Notes: a model not told the origin generated them from the letters alone. A DNA stretch of 35,132 bases from Prorocentrum cordatum (GCA_963575745.1 CAUYUJ010018322.1:42501-77632); one strand, 5' to 3'. Positions 1 through 10,164 are shown, numbered from the stretch's first letter. Numbers and translations are program-made.

Positions 1-282
1 GGCGGAGGCGGAGGAGGAGGAGGAGGAGGAGGAGGATGAGGAGGGAGGATGAGGTGGAATATGGTGTCGCAGGACGAGAGGACTGGCGAGAAGGGGGAGG
101 AGGAGCATACTAATGCAGAATGAGGAGTAGGAGTAGACGGGAAACGAATGACGATGAGAACGAGGAGGATGAAGAGGATGAAGAGTTGGAGGAGGAGGAG
201 GAGGAAGAGGAGGAGGAGGCAGAGGCGGAGGAGGAGCGGATGATGATGATGATGATGTGATGATGATGATGATGATGATGAT

Positions 283-317
<35 letters not shown>

Positions 318-1060
318 TGATGATGATAAGGAGGAGGAGGAGGAGGAGGAGGAAGGAGGAGGGAGGAGGAGGAGGAGGAGGAGGAGCGAGGGAGGAGAGG
401 AGCGGGAGGAGGAGGGGGAGAGGGGGAGGGGAAGGAGGGAGGAGGAGGAGGAGGAGGAGAGGAGGGGAGATGGTGGAAGAGTTTGTAGCAGGACAAAGAG
501 GGGGGGGGGAAAGCTAGACGAGTAGAAGGGAAAACTAGTGACGACGAGGAGCAGGAGTAGGAGGAATAGGGAAAATGAAGATGAAGAGAAGAAGGAGGAG
601 GAAGGAGGAGGAGGAGGAGGAGGAGGAGGAGGAGGAGGAAGAGGAGGAGGATGAGGAGGAGGAGGAGGAGGTGCAAGAGGGTGTAGCAGGACGGGAGGGA
701 TGGCAAGAAGGGGGAGGTGGAGCAGAAGGAGGGAGGACGAGGAGTATGAATAGAAGGGAAACGAATGACGATCAGGAACAGGAGGAGGAGAAGGAGGCGG
801 AGGAGGAGGAGGAGAAGGAGGAGGAGGAGGAGGAGGAGAAGGTGAAAGATGAGAACGGGGAGGAGGAACAGAAGGAGGGAGGAAGAGGGTAGGAGTTGAA
901 GGGAAACGGATGACGACGAGGAACAGGAGTAGGAGGATGAGGAAGAGGAAGAGGAAGAGGAGGAGGAGGAGAAGGAGGAGGACGAGGAGGAGGAGGGGGA
1001 AGAAGAGGAGGATAAGGAGGAGGAGGACGAGGAGGAGGAGGAGGCGGAGGAGGTGGAGGA
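1..1060. repeat. GGA-rich purine microsatellite block
   Basis: The plus strand is almost pure purine, mostly GGA with AGG and GAA variants. A GAT stretch sits at about 241-327. Long open frames on both strands only encode poly-Glu/Arg/Gly or poly-Ser/Leu/Pro and follow from the three-base period, so I do not call genes. A semi-conserved non-GGA core (TGTAGCAGGAC ... GGGAAACGAATGACGA ... CAGGAGTAGGAGGA) recurs at about 62-165, 481-565, 673-785 and, in part, 862-935. The block is therefore a higher-order repeat, not simple slippage alone. Confidence 0.9.
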
Positions 1061-1195
1061 CGGGTGAGGATGGGGAGGAGATTGCAGATGCCAGTCTTCC
1101 TTTGAATAAAGCATGAAGCGCGTGTCCCTCACTTCTCGACCCCTTCCCAGGGGTTGTGCTTCGTCCCTGGTTGTTTCTGAGGGTCCTCGGGCCCA

Positions 1196-1400
1196 GAAGC
1201 GGAACCTGGAGGACGAGCAGTGACTGACAAGATGGGACGGCCACGTCTTGTTCTTGCTCAAGGCGACGGGCGAGGAAGAGGGCGAACAGTGACGGGAAAA
1301 CGCGAACACCCATGTCTGGCTGTTGCCCATGACCTCGGACGAGGGAGAGGGCGAGCAGTGGCGAACATAGGCGCACACCCATGCACGAGGACGAGGACGA
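1196..1400. repeat. Three degenerate ~65-bp tandem units
   Basis: Related units start near 1210, 1265 and 1335. Each carries a GGACGAG/GACGGGCGAG start, a GAGGGCGAACAGTG-like core and a CACCCATG-like end. No conserved protein is recognised. The stretch 1061-1195 before it shows nothing I can name. Confidence 0.5.
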
Positions 1401-1401
1401 G

Positions 1402-1434
<33 letters not shown>

Positions 1435-1437
1435 CAA
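1401..1437. repeat. (GA)n microsatellite
   Basis: A run of alternating GA about 30 bases long, ending in ACAGAGAGAAC. The following 1440-1600 is GC-rich, non-repetitive sequence without a recognisable gene. Confidence 0.9.
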
Positions 1438-1600
1438 CCAAAAATGTGAGTTGGGTCCAGCAGACCGGAACGGGGATCCACCGTGGCGGCGAGGCTTCGG
1501 TGTCCGTGCCAGGCCCGTTGGCCCCTTAGCGTCGGGACTCGGACAATCTCTGGCCTCGTCTCGACAGCGGGGCGGTCGCGCCGCGGCGAAGTGAGGACGG

Positions 1601-2022
1601 AGGATACTAGAGAGAGAGGAGGTGGAGAAGGGATGATGAGGAGGAGGAGTCGAGAGGAGTAACAGGGATGATGAGGGAAAAAAAAAGAGGAGGGGGAAGA
1701 GAAGAGTTAAAGAAAAAAAGAGTGGGGCGACATGGGAAGCAGCAGTGAGGAGGAGGGCGAGAGGAGGAGGAAGAGGAGGCGGGAGATGAGATGAGAGGAG
1801 AGAGAGAGAAAAGAGAGAGAGAGGAGAACAGGAGGAGAGCAGAGGGGATGAGAGATGAGAGAGAGAGAGAGAGAGAAAAGAGAGAGAGAGGAGACAGGAG
1901 AGAGCAGAGATGAGAGATGAGAGAGGAGAGAGGAGAGGAGAGAAGAGAGAGGAGAGAAGAGAAAGGAGAGAGGAGAGAGGAGAGAGGAAAGAGGAACAGA
2001 GAGGCGAGAGGAGAGGATAGAG

Positions 2023-2058
<36 letters not shown>

Positions 2059-2185
2059 AGGATAGAGCAGAGAGGAGAGAGAAGAAAGGATTGGGGAGAG
2101 AGGAGAGAGGAGAGAGGAGAGGGGAGAGGAGAGAGGAGAGAGGAAAAGAGGAGGAGGCGGAGGAGGAGGCGGAGGAGGAGGAGGA
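1601..2185. repeat. GAGA / GGAGA purine repeat block
   Basis: Purine-only GAGAGA and GGAGAGA variants, changing to GGAGGC/GGA at 2150-2185 just before module M. Its open frames are low-complexity (Arg/Glu/Gly, or Ser/Leu/Pro on the other strand) and are not treated as genes. Confidence 0.9.
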
Positions 2186-2475
2186 ACACCAGTGTAAATC
2201 CAATGCTCATCAATGATGTTGGAATGCACCCTCCCTTCCAGATCCCTCTGCATAGGCCCCTACAAGGGGTTATCCAAGGAATTGCCCCGTTGGGGGTCAA
2301 TCGTGAGAACATCTTGCAGCGTGCAGCTACGCCTTGGCGATCCTGAGTCGTGCCAGAACGCCATACGTGGGACTTCCACACATCGAATCAACGCAACTGT
2401 TGCGCCCTGTCAATCCTGAATCGTTCCTAAACACCGTTTCTGGTACGGTAACCATGAGAGCCAGTGAAACTCTTA
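2186..2475 (+). repeat. Dispersed module M, copy 1
   Basis: Non-simple sequence that starts CCAGTGTAAATCCAA directly after (GGA)n and ends near the first 80-bp satellite unit. A related copy is at 7453-7790. Shared landmarks are ATCAAyGATGTTGGAAT, TAGGCCCCTACA, AGAACGCCAT, TTCCACACmkCGAATCAA and AACTGTTGCGCCCT. No long coding frame is shared by the two copies, so it reads as a non-coding dispersed repeat. Confidence 0.75.
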
Positions 2476-2775
2476 CATTTTTAAACACGAAAGTTCGCGG
2501 CGCTTAGGCGAGAGCCATATTTAGAACAAAAAACGCGACGCCCTCAACTCGTTAAACTCTTGCAGATTTTGAGAACGAGTGTGCGCGGCGCTACGGCGAG
2601 AGCCACATTTTGAAGAAGACCCGCCTTCGACCGGTGAGGCTTTCGCGCATTTTCAAAATGGATGTGCGCGCCACCAAGGCGAGAGCCACGCTTTGAAGAC
2701 GGCACGCCCTCAATCCGTGAAGTCCTAGCAGATTTTTGAAAGGAATGTGCGCGGCGCTGCGGCGAGTGTTATGGC
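2476..2775 (+). repeat. 80-bp satellite (sat80), about 3.5 units
   Basis: Units share TGTGCGCGGCGCTAAGGCGA, GAGCCACATTTTGAA, CGCCCTCAAtCCGTGAA and a TTGCAGATTTT end. Units begin near 2490, 2580, 2660 and 2745 (partial). The same unit recurs at 3105-3185, 10165-10410 and 15165-15310, always downstream of module M or upstream of tail T. Apparent proteins in it are satellite translations. Confidence 0.8.
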
Positions 2776-3104
2776 CGTGGATAGCGCCTGTCGCGGGGTT
2801 TGAGAGTTCGTCGCCCCTCCCCCCCACCTCCCGCCAGCTGTCTGGTGGTGGTCTGCTCGCCTCCTTGGCGCGCTTGCCCGTTCGTTTCGTCTTGGGCGGG
2901 GTTCTGGGGGTTCCGGAAGCAGAACGAGAATTCTGGGGCGCGCTTCTTCAAAAACGAGCCAGCATATCTAACAACAACAGAGGCTGCCATGCCGAAGCCT
3001 GCGACGTGCCTCCGAGTTCAAACCTGCGTCGGAGACGGTGTGGCTCATAGGATGCTCCACCGAGTTTAAGCTTGCGACGTGGCCCCATAGGATGCTCCAC
3101 AAAG
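2776..3104. other. Non-repetitive spacer, no gene recognised
   Basis: GC-rich spacer between sat80 blocks. It holds one short direct repeat: CATAGGATGCTCCAC occurs at about 3047 and 3087, within a ~40-bp degenerate duplication that begins with GCGACGTG. Short open frames on both strands show no known motif. Confidence 0.6.
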
Positions 3105-3270
3105 TGCCTCTCGCCGCCGGCGAGAGCCACATTTTGAAAACGAGCCGCCCTCCATTCGTGAAATTGTTGCAAATTTTTAAGCATGTGGGTCATATATGCT
3201 GAGGAAGTCTCCGGCCCGCCCTTTCGACCGGCCTCGGGGTGCGGCAGGGAGGAGTTATCTACAAGGATAA
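3105..3270 (+). repeat. sat80 unit plus tail T, copy 1
   Basis: One sat80 unit (CGGCGAGAGCCACATTTTGA) is followed by tail T: a GTGGGTCATATATG-like start, GAGGAAGTCTC, GGCCTCGGGGTGCGGCAGGG and TATCTACAAGGATAAGGAATGG, then (GGA)n. Matching tails are at 10411-10524 and 15311-15430, each also running into GGA-type repeats. Confidence 0.7.
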
Positions 3271-3747
3271 GGAATGGAGGATGAGGGGGGGAGGAGGAGA
3301 AGAAGGGGGAGGAGGAGGAGGAGGAGGAAGAGGACGAGCAGGAGGAGGATGAGGAGGATGAGGATGAGGAGGAGGAGGCGGAGGAGGAGGAGGGTATTGG
3401 AGAGAAGAGATGATGAGGAGAGGGAGGGGAGGAGTGATAATGGAGGGTGGGGGAGGAGAGTGTAGGAAAAAAGGGCGGGAGACGAGATGAGGATGAGATG
3501 GGAGCAGAGCTGGGATGGGAACAGGAAAAGGGATGGTGATCACAGGGGAGGAGGAGGAAGAGGAGGAGGAGGAGGAGGAGGACGAGGAGGAGGAGGAGGA
3601 GGAGGAGGAGGAGGAGGAGGCGGATGAGGAGGAGCAGGAGGAGGAGGGGGAAAGAGGGAGGGGGAAGAAAAAGAGAGAGAATGTTGGGGAGATGCAAGGA
3701 GGGAGGAGGAGGAGGAGGAGGTGGAGGAGGAGGAGGAGGAGGAGGTT
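3271..3747. repeat. (GGA)n microsatellite block
   Basis: GGA/GAG repeats with a less regular middle (about 3400-3545). It directly follows tail T. All its long open frames are low-complexity. Confidence 0.9.
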
Positions 3748-3962
3748 AACAGTTCCTTTTATCATTCAGGCGCAGATTTCTGCCATTATTGACGCGTAGC
3801 GCTGAAAACAGCGCGCTCCGCTTGCAGCCATCTTCGCGCGCGCGCGCTCATCATCCCAGAGCTCGGCTCGTCCATCGCGTGTGCACTGGGGTCTGTCATT
3901 CGCGTGGCGTTGTACTGGTACGTGTGCTCGCTGGTAGGGTCTTGCCTCCAGCTAAGCATGAT
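3748..3962. other. GC-rich spacer upstream of a possible first exon
   Basis: Contains a CG-alternating run at about 3835-3849 (GCGCGCGCGCGC). No promoter motif can be assigned. It could be the 5' region of the reading frame starting at 3963. Confidence 0.3.
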
Positions 3963-4099
3963 ATGGCTGTCGCCAGCAGCAGCGGCAAATCGGGCAAGCA
4001 GGTCGCCGAGCAATGGGCTAAGTTCGGAAACCACTATGATTCGGCCCTTGAGTTTTTAGGGATCGACGCGTCTTCGTGTCGGCCCACCAGATACAAGAC
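3963..4099 (+). CDS. Possible first exon, unknown protein
   Basis: From ATG at 3963 the frame encodes about 46 residues of ordinary composition (Met-Ala-Val-Ala-Ser start, then a KQVAEQWAKFGNHYDSALEFLG segment predicted helical by eye), unlike the poly-residue frames around it. The frame reaches the exact left end of a 199-bp foldback element at 4100, after which it reads into repeat sequence. A first exon ending at or inside the element would explain this. No family is recognised. Joining directly across the element at its borders gives an early stop (K-N-L-stop), so the element as drawn is not a simple in-frame intron. Coding status rests on composition only. Confidence 0.35.
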
Positions 4100-4298
4100 T
4101 CGGCGGCGAGCCCGGGGGGGAAGTGAGAAGGGGCGGGCTTTCTCAGAAGGCTCGGAAGTCCCCCGGCCTTCTGATAAGTTTCCTAAGCCTTATCCGAAGA
4201 CGCAGAAAACTTCCCAGAAGGCGCGAGGGCTTCTGAGAAGTCCCGCCGCCTTCTGAGAAGGCCTTCTCCTTTTCATTTCCCCCCTCGCTCGCCGCCGA
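4100..4298. mobile_element. Foldback element family A, copy 1 (199 bp)
   Basis: Terminal inverted repeats: the left end reads TCGGCGGCGAG then a G-run and AAGTGAGAAGG; the right end is the complement, ending CTCGCTCGCCGCCGA. Inside are several CTTCTCAGAAG/CTTCTGAGAAG palindromic blocks in both orientations. Copies of near-identical length are at 11773-11970 and 19523-19719, and a diverged one at 12796-12985. It has no coding capacity, so it is MITE-like. No clear target-site duplication was found (AAGA occurs near both ends, offset by one base). Confidence 0.8.
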
Positions 4299-4376
4299 AA
4301 GAATCTTTGAAGTTGAATCGCCAACATCAGCAGGCGTCTCCTGCGGCTTCAGGCTGTGCGGAAGGCAGGGGCCCTC

Positions 4377-4421
4377 CTCTCCTCCTCCTCCTCCTCCTCC
4401 TCCTCCTCCTCCTCCTCCTCC
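4377..4421. repeat. (TCC)n microsatellite
   Basis: About 15 TCC units. It is followed by a TG-rich run (4455-4490, GTGTGTGCGTGTGTGTGC). The rest up to 4720 is unassigned; it contains no recognised gene. Confidence 0.9.
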
Positions 4422-4721
4422 TGTGGTGTTGTGTCTCCCTTTTCCCTCTCTCTCGCTCCGTGTGTGCTGTGGGTGTGTGCGTGTGTGTGCGAGCTGAGAC
4501 GTTTTAACTTCTCACTCTCGGGATCCAGTGCCACTGCGCACTATCTGGGATGATTTCGTTAGGCTTCTCGACCCTGACGATTTCTAAGGTGTTCCCCGAT
4601 TAGAAATCTAGTCGCGACGGGAGTGCCGACTTTCGAGTTTCGCGAGGGGATCTGCCCTCACTATGCGCACAGCGGTCACATGTAATGGGATATTCATTGC
4701 TGACTCGACCAGATGCTGAGT

Positions 4722-5000
4722 ACCACCACCACCACCTCCTCCTCCTCCTCCTACTCCTCCTCCCGCTCCTCCCCCTTTCCGCCCTCCCCCTCCCCCCCTC
4801 CTCCCTCCCTCCCTCCCTCCCTCCTACTCCCTCCCTCCGCTCCCTCCCTCCCTCCTCATCCTCCTCCTCCTCCTCCTCCTCCTACTCCTCCTCCTTCCCC
4901 GCTCCTCCTCCCTCCTCCTCCTCCTCCTCCGTCTCCTCCTCCTCTCCTCCTCCTCCTCTCCCCTCCCCTCCCCTCGCCCATCCTCCTCCTCCCCTCACCC
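4722..5000. repeat. TCC/CCT pyrimidine block
   Basis: Begins with ACC units, then TCC, CTCCC and TCCTCC variants. A pyrimidine-rich tract of this kind lies immediately upstream of the possible coding exon at 5131. Confidence 0.9.
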
Positions 5001-5130
5001 TCCTGTGCCCTTCCCGTGCCCTTCCCGCCCCTCAAGCCATTTTGGCCCAGGCCGGCGCGCGCGCGCGCGACGCGCCCGGCGGCGCGCCCGGCAGGGCCCG
5101 CGCCAGGAGGTCTGCAGCCGGCGGGCCTCG

Positions 5131-5394
5131 ATGGCGGGCGCCGCGGCGGCGGCCGCGGCCCCGGTGGCCGTGCCGGCCGCGCGGCCGCGCGGGCCGCAGA
5201 GCGTGCTGGACGTGGGGCCGTCCACGGTGCTCGGCGGGCGGCAACCGCTGGTGGACCCCGTGGTGCAGGAGCTGGGCAGGCTGCTGGAGGGCCACGCCGC
5301 GAGCTTCGCGGCGCCGCACGAGGTGGAGCTGGAGGCGCGGCTCGGGCGCGTGATGAGGGGCGGCGGGCGTCTGGAGTTGCCGCTGGGCTCCGAG
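5131..5394 (+). CDS. First exon, Cet1-type mRNA 5'-triphosphatase-like (CYTH fold)
   Basis: From ATG 5131 (Met-Ala-Gly plus an Ala run) the frame gives about 88 residues: a low-complexity N-terminus (1-22), a predicted helix around 41-55 (DPVVQELGRLLEG), then HEVELEARLGRV at 63-74. The pattern E-x-E-x-[RK]-x-G after a helix resembles the first metal-binding strand of Cet1-type RNA triphosphatases, the first enzyme of mRNA capping. In that family the paired Glu (here residues 66 and 68) bind the metal. I end the exon at 5394 because the junction GAG|GC there matches the AG|GC donors of the USP gene nearby, and the frame turns into Arg-rich GGC repeat afterwards. The remaining exons, which would hold the other strands, were not found. 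The frame is open upstream to 5005, so an earlier start is possible. The assignment rests on one motif. Confidence 0.45.
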
Positions 5395-5540
5395 GCCCCG
5401 CCCGCCGCTCCGCCGCTCTGCCGCCGGCGGCGGCGACAAACCACAGCGGCGCGAGGTCGGCGGCGACGGCGGCGACGAGACCGACGGCGGCGGCGACGTC
5501 GACGTCGGCGGCGCGGCGGCGGCGACGACTGAGGGGCGGC
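5395..5540. repeat. GGC/CGR-rich low-complexity tract
   Basis: Repeats of CGGCGGCGAC type with short imperfect repeats. Open frames encode Arg- or Ala-rich runs only. Confidence 0.7.
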
Positions 5541-5586
5541 GATGGCGCCATGGAGGACGGCGGCGAGCGGAAGGAGGCAGAGGAAG

Positions 5587-5627
5587 ACGATGATAATGAT
5601 GCTGCTGATGATGATGATGCTGACGAC

Positions 5628-5681
<54 letters not shown>

Positions 5682-5687
5682 AATGCT

Positions 5688-5718
<31 letters not shown>

Positions 5719-6607
5719 ATGGTGGTGATGATGATTACGATGATGATGCTGCTGATGATGATGATGATCATGATTACGATGATCATGATGATGCTGTTGC
5801 TACTGCTGATGATGATGATGATTATGATGGTGCTGCTGCTGCTGATGATGATGATGCTGTTGCTGCTGCTGATGATGATGGTGATGGTGATGGTGATGGT
5901 GATTGCGATACTGATTGCGATGATGGTGACGATGATGATGATGATGATGGTGATGACGATGATTATGCTGATGATGACGATGGTGATGATGGTAATGGTG
6001 ATGGCGATGGCGATGGTGATGGTGATGGTGATGGTGGTGATGATGATTACGATGATGATGCTGCTGATGATGATGATCATGATTACGATGATCATGATGA
6101 TGCTGTTGCTACTGCTGATGATGATGATTATGACGATGATGGTAACGGTGGTGATGATGGTGCTGATGATGTTGAGGATGATGGTAATGGCGATGCTGCT
6201 GATGATGCTGCTGCCGATGATGACGACGATGATGATGATGCTGATGCTGCCGAAAAAGGTGTTGTTGCTGTTGCTGGTGGTGGTGTTGTTGTTGCTGCTG
6301 CTATTGTTGTTGCTGCTGCTGCTGATGATGATGACGGTGCTGCTAATGCAGATGATGCATCTGGATGATGATGGTGACGATGATGATGGTGGTGATGATG
6401 CTGTTGATGATGATGCTGATGGTGGTGTTGGTGGTGATGATGATGATGGTGGTGGTGATGATGATGATGATGTCGTTGTTGGCGATGATGATTGTGACGA
6501 TGATGATGATGATGGCGATGTTGATGATGATGCTGATACTGATGATGCTGATGATGATGATGCTGATGATGATGCTGATGATGCTGATGATGACGATGAT
6601 GCTGATA

Positions 6608-6655
<48 letters not shown>

Positions 6656-6853
6656 CTGATGCTGATGCTGATGATGATGATGATGATGAGGCTGAGGATG
6701 AGGATGAGGATGATGATGATGACGATGATGATGATGCTGCTGCTGATGATGGTGCTGGTGACGATGATGATGATGATGATGAGGATGATGATGATGATGA
6801 GGATGAGGATGAGGATGAGGATGAGGATGAGGATGAGGATGAGGATGAGGATG

Positions 6854-6884
<31 letters not shown>

Positions 6885-6952
6885 GGATGATGATGATGAT
6901 GAGGATGAAGATGATGGTGATGGTGACGATTTTGAAGCTGATGAGGATGATG
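5587..6952. repeat. Long (GAT)n array with variants
   Basis: About 1.37 kb of GAT with GCT, GGT, GAC and, near the end, GAG substitutions. Because the period is three, all frames stay open and give poly-Asp/Met/Ser/His/Ile products; I do not regard these as genes. A ~105-bp segment at 5721-5828 recurs at 6033-6137 with few changes, so segmental duplication accompanied slippage. Confidence 0.95.
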
Positions 6953-7235
6953 TGAACCTGTTGATGAAGAGGAGGCGGAGGGCGAGAATGAGGATTTTGA
7001 AAACGAGTTGGACCTGAAGGCCCGTGCGGCGCGGCCCGTGCGCAGGCTTGTCCCCAGAAACGGAATCATCCTGCCTCCCCTCGCGCAACCCATGGATGAT
7101 GAGGAGGAGGAGGATCATTTTTTCGGGGTCCACGCCATGCAAACATCACGGCCTCGCGGGTCTGGGGCGGTACCGTCCCGCTGCACGCAGCTGCACCGCC
7201 CCGCCTTTCCATGCCTGGGTTTTGGCCGGCGGCGG
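6951..7235 (+). other. Non-repetitive island, weak exon candidate
   Basis: Between the GAT and GGA arrays one plus frame is open and gives a mixed-composition peptide (FENELDLKARAARPVRRLVP, later NGIILPPLAQPMDDEEEEDH). No domain is recognised, and the acidic parts come from the flanking repeats. It could be an exon of the gene starting at 5131, but nothing supports the link beyond orientation. Confidence 0.2.
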
Positions 7236-7452
7236 CGGAGGAGCAGGAGGAGGAGGATGAGGCGGAGGAGGAGGAGGAGGAGGAGGAGGAGGAGGAGGAG
7301 GAGGAGGAGGAGGACGAGGAGTAGCAGGAGGAGGAGGAGCTGCAGGCGGAGGAGGAGGAGGAGGAAGAGGAGGAGGAGGAGGAGGAGGAGGAGGAGGAGG
7401 AGGAGGAGGAGGAGCATGAGGAGGAGGAGGAGCAGCAGGAGGAGGAGGAGGA
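7236..7452. repeat. (GGA)n microsatellite block
   Basis: Mostly GGA units with AGC and GAT interruptions; it runs directly into module M copy 2, as the block at 2150-2185 runs into copy 1. Confidence 0.9.
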
Positions 7453-7790
7453 TGACCAGTGTAAATCCAAGAGTCATCAACGATGTTGGAATAAACCCTC
7501 CCTCCAAGCTCCCTCTTCGTAGGCCCCTACAGCGGCTCATTTCCACTGACGGAACTGCCTCGTTGGAAGACAACCGATTGAAGACCCTGAAGCATGCCAA
7601 AGCATTGCTTCCGGGATTCCAAAGCCACGGTTCAACCTGAGTGTTGCGTCTTGACGATCTTGCATCATATCAGAACGCCATGCCTGGGAATTCCACACCG
7701 CGAATCAATGTAACTGTTGCGCCCTCATAATCCTGAACCCTTCCAAAACACCATTTCTGTTACGCTGATCATGGGAATTCGTGAAGCTCT
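7453..7790 (+). repeat. Dispersed module M, copy 2
   Basis: Starts CCAGTGTAAATCCAAGAGTC and shares with copy 1 the landmarks GATGTTGGAATaaACCCTCC, TAGGCCCCTACA, AGAACGCCATgCcTGGgA and AACTGTTGCGCCCT. It is about 45 bp longer owing to an internal segment (CGATTGAAGACCCTGAAGCA region). It ends GTGAAGCTCTTG, the same end as a sat80 unit. Confidence 0.75.
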
Positions 7791-7860
7791 TGTAACAAAT
7801 TATCCTGGCGAAGGACCCAACCATATGCAATTGTGAATACTGCAATTGTGAATATCTTCT

Positions 7861-10027
7861 CGGTGGAGCCCCCTACGGGGCCACGAAACGTACGAGGGGT
7901 GTGCCGAAATGGGTGTGCGGGACGCATGCGGGCACACCCACTGGGGCCTTCGGTGGAGCTCCCTATGGGGCCACGAAACGTGTGAGGGGTGTGCCGAAAT
8001 GGGTGTGCGGGACGCATGCGGGCACACCCACTGGGACCTTCGGCGGATCTCCCTATGGGGCCACGGAACGCGTGAGGGGCGTGCCGAAATGGGTGTGGCT
8101 GACGCATGCGGGCGCGGGCACTGGGGCCTTCGGCTGAGCTCCCTATGGGGCCACGGAACGTGTGAGGGGTGTGCCGAAATGGTGTGGCTGACGCATGCGG
8201 GCGCGGGCACTGGGGCCTTCGGTGGAGCTCCCTATGGAGCCACGAAGCGTGTGAGGGGTGTGCCGAAATGGGTGTGGCTGACGCATGCGGGCGCGGGCAC
8301 TGGGGCCTTCGGTGGAGCTCCCTATGCAGCCACGAAGCGTGTGAGGGGTGTGCCGACATGGGTGTGGGTGACGCATGCGGGCGCGGGCACTGGGGCCTTC
8401 GGTGGAGCTCCCTATGGAGCCACGAAACGTGTGAGGGGTGTGCCGAAATGGGTGTGGGTGACGCATGCGGGCGCGGGCACTGGGGCCTTCGGTGGAGCTC
8501 CCTATGGAGCCACGAAACGTGTGAGGGGTGTGCCGAAATGGGGGTGGGTGACGCATGCGGGCGCGGGCACTGGGGCCTTCGGTGGAGCTCCCTATGGAGC
8601 ACGAAGCGTGTGAGGGGTTTTTGTGCCGAAATGGGCGTGTCTGAAGGGTGAGTGGGTGGACGCCATGCGGGCGCGGGCACTGGCGCCTTCGGTGGAGCTC
8701 CCTATGGAGCACGACAGCGTATGAGGTGGTTTGTCGATAATGGTGTGGGTGACGCATGCGGGCGAGGGCAATGGGGCCTTCGGCGGCGGAAGCCCTAAAG
8801 AGCACGAAGCGTGTGGAGGGGTGTGCCGAAATGGGTGTGGGTGACGCATGCGCGGGCGGGCACGGGCCTTCGGTGGAGCTCCCTATGGAGCCACGAAAAA
8901 ACGTTGTGAGGGGTGTGCCGAAATGGGTGTGGGTGACGCATGCGGGAGCGGGCACTGGGGCCTTCGGTGGAGCTCCCTATGGAGCCACGAAACGTGTGAG
9001 GGGTGTGCCGAAATGGGTGTGGGGGACGCATGCGGGCGCGGGCACTGGGGCCTTCGGTGGAGCTCCCTATGGAGCCACGAAACGTGTGAGGGGTGTGCCG
9101 AAATGGGTGTGGGGGACGCATGCGGCCGCGGGCACTGGGGCCTTCGGTGGAGCTCCCTATGGAGCAACGAAACGTGTGAGGGGTGTGCCGAAATGGGTGT
9201 GGGGGACGCATGCGGCCGCGGGCACTGGGGCCTTCGGTGGAGCTCCCTATGGAGCCACGAAACGTGTGTGGGGTGTGCCGAAATGGGTGTGGGGGACGCA
9301 TGCGGCCGCGGGCACTGGGGCCTTCGGTGGAGCTCCTATGGAGCCACGAAACGTGTGAGGAGTGTGCCGAAATGGGTGTGGGTGACGCATGCGGCCGCGG
9401 GCACTGGGGCCTTCGGTGGAGCTCCCTATGGAGCCACGATCCGTGCGTGTGATGGGTGTGCCGAAAATTGGGGTGGGTGGACGCATGCGGGCGCGGGCAC
9501 GGAGCCTCGCGTGGAGCTCCCTATGGAGCCACGGAAAACGTGTTGAGGTTCTCTTTTTTTTTTTGGGGTGTTGCCGAATTGGGTGTGGGTGACGCATGCC
9601 GGCCTCGGGCACTGTGGCCTTCGGTGGAGTCCCTATGGAGCACGAAAAACGTAGTGAGGGGTGTTCCGAAAATGGGGTTGGAATGACGCAGCGGTGCGCG
9701 GGCACTGGGGCCTTCGGTGGAGCTCCCTATGGAGCCACGAAAAGTGTGAGGGGTGGTTGCGAAAAAATTTTTGGAGGGTGGTGACGCATGCGGGCGCTGG
9801 GCATGGGGCCTTCCGGTTGGAGCTCCCTATGGAGCCACGAAGCGTGTGAGGGTTTTGTGCCGAAACGAGGTTGTGGGTGACGATGCGGGCGCGGGGCACT
9901 GGGGCCTTCGGTGGAGCTCCCTATGGAGCCACGAAACGTGTGAGGGGTGTGCCGAAATGGGTGTGGGTGACGCATGCGGGCGCGGGCACTGGGGCCTTCG
10001 GTGGAGCTCCCTATGGAGCCACGAAAC
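7861..10027 (+). repeat. 90-bp satellite array (sat90), about 24 units
   Basis: The unit contains GTGTGCCGAAATGGGTGTG, GACGCATGCGGGCGCGGGCA and GGGGCCTTCGGTGGAGCTCC. The anchor GACGCATGCG occurs at 7921, 8011, 8101, then every 90 bases with indels near 8590-8900 and 9440-9900. Units at 9121, 9211, 9301 and 9391 share a GCGGCCGC variant, showing local block duplication. The 90-base period equals 30 codons, so several frames on both strands are open throughout. Because every frame behaves this way, I treat them as by-products, not a repeat protein. Confidence 0.95.
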
Positions 10028-10120
10028 GGTGTACTGGGTGGGCGAAGAGGAGAGGAGGAGTGGAGGGGAGGAGAGGAGAGGAGAGGAGGCGGAGGAGGAG
10101 AGGAGGAGAGGAGACGCGGG
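10028..10120. repeat. GGA/GAGGAGA purine tract
   Basis: Short purine tract at the junction between sat90 and sat80. Confidence 0.85.
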
Positions 10121-10164
10121 GCACCGTCTCTTCAAAACGAGGACCCAACAACACAGGTTGGTTG

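Noticed and set aside
4713-7017. Long open frames of 500-700 codons across the TCC and GAT regions on both strands
   Set aside because: They are kept open by three-base repeats and encode poly-Asp, Met, Ser, His or Ile runs with no domain; every frame is open, so none is evidence of a gene.
7769-9705. Repeat proteins with a 30-residue period on both strands
   Set aside because: The 90-base satellite period is a multiple of three, which opens frames in several directions; no frame is favoured and indels between units shift them.
7861-10027. CRISPR array
   Set aside because: The units are contiguous tandem copies without unique spacers, and the genome is eukaryotic.
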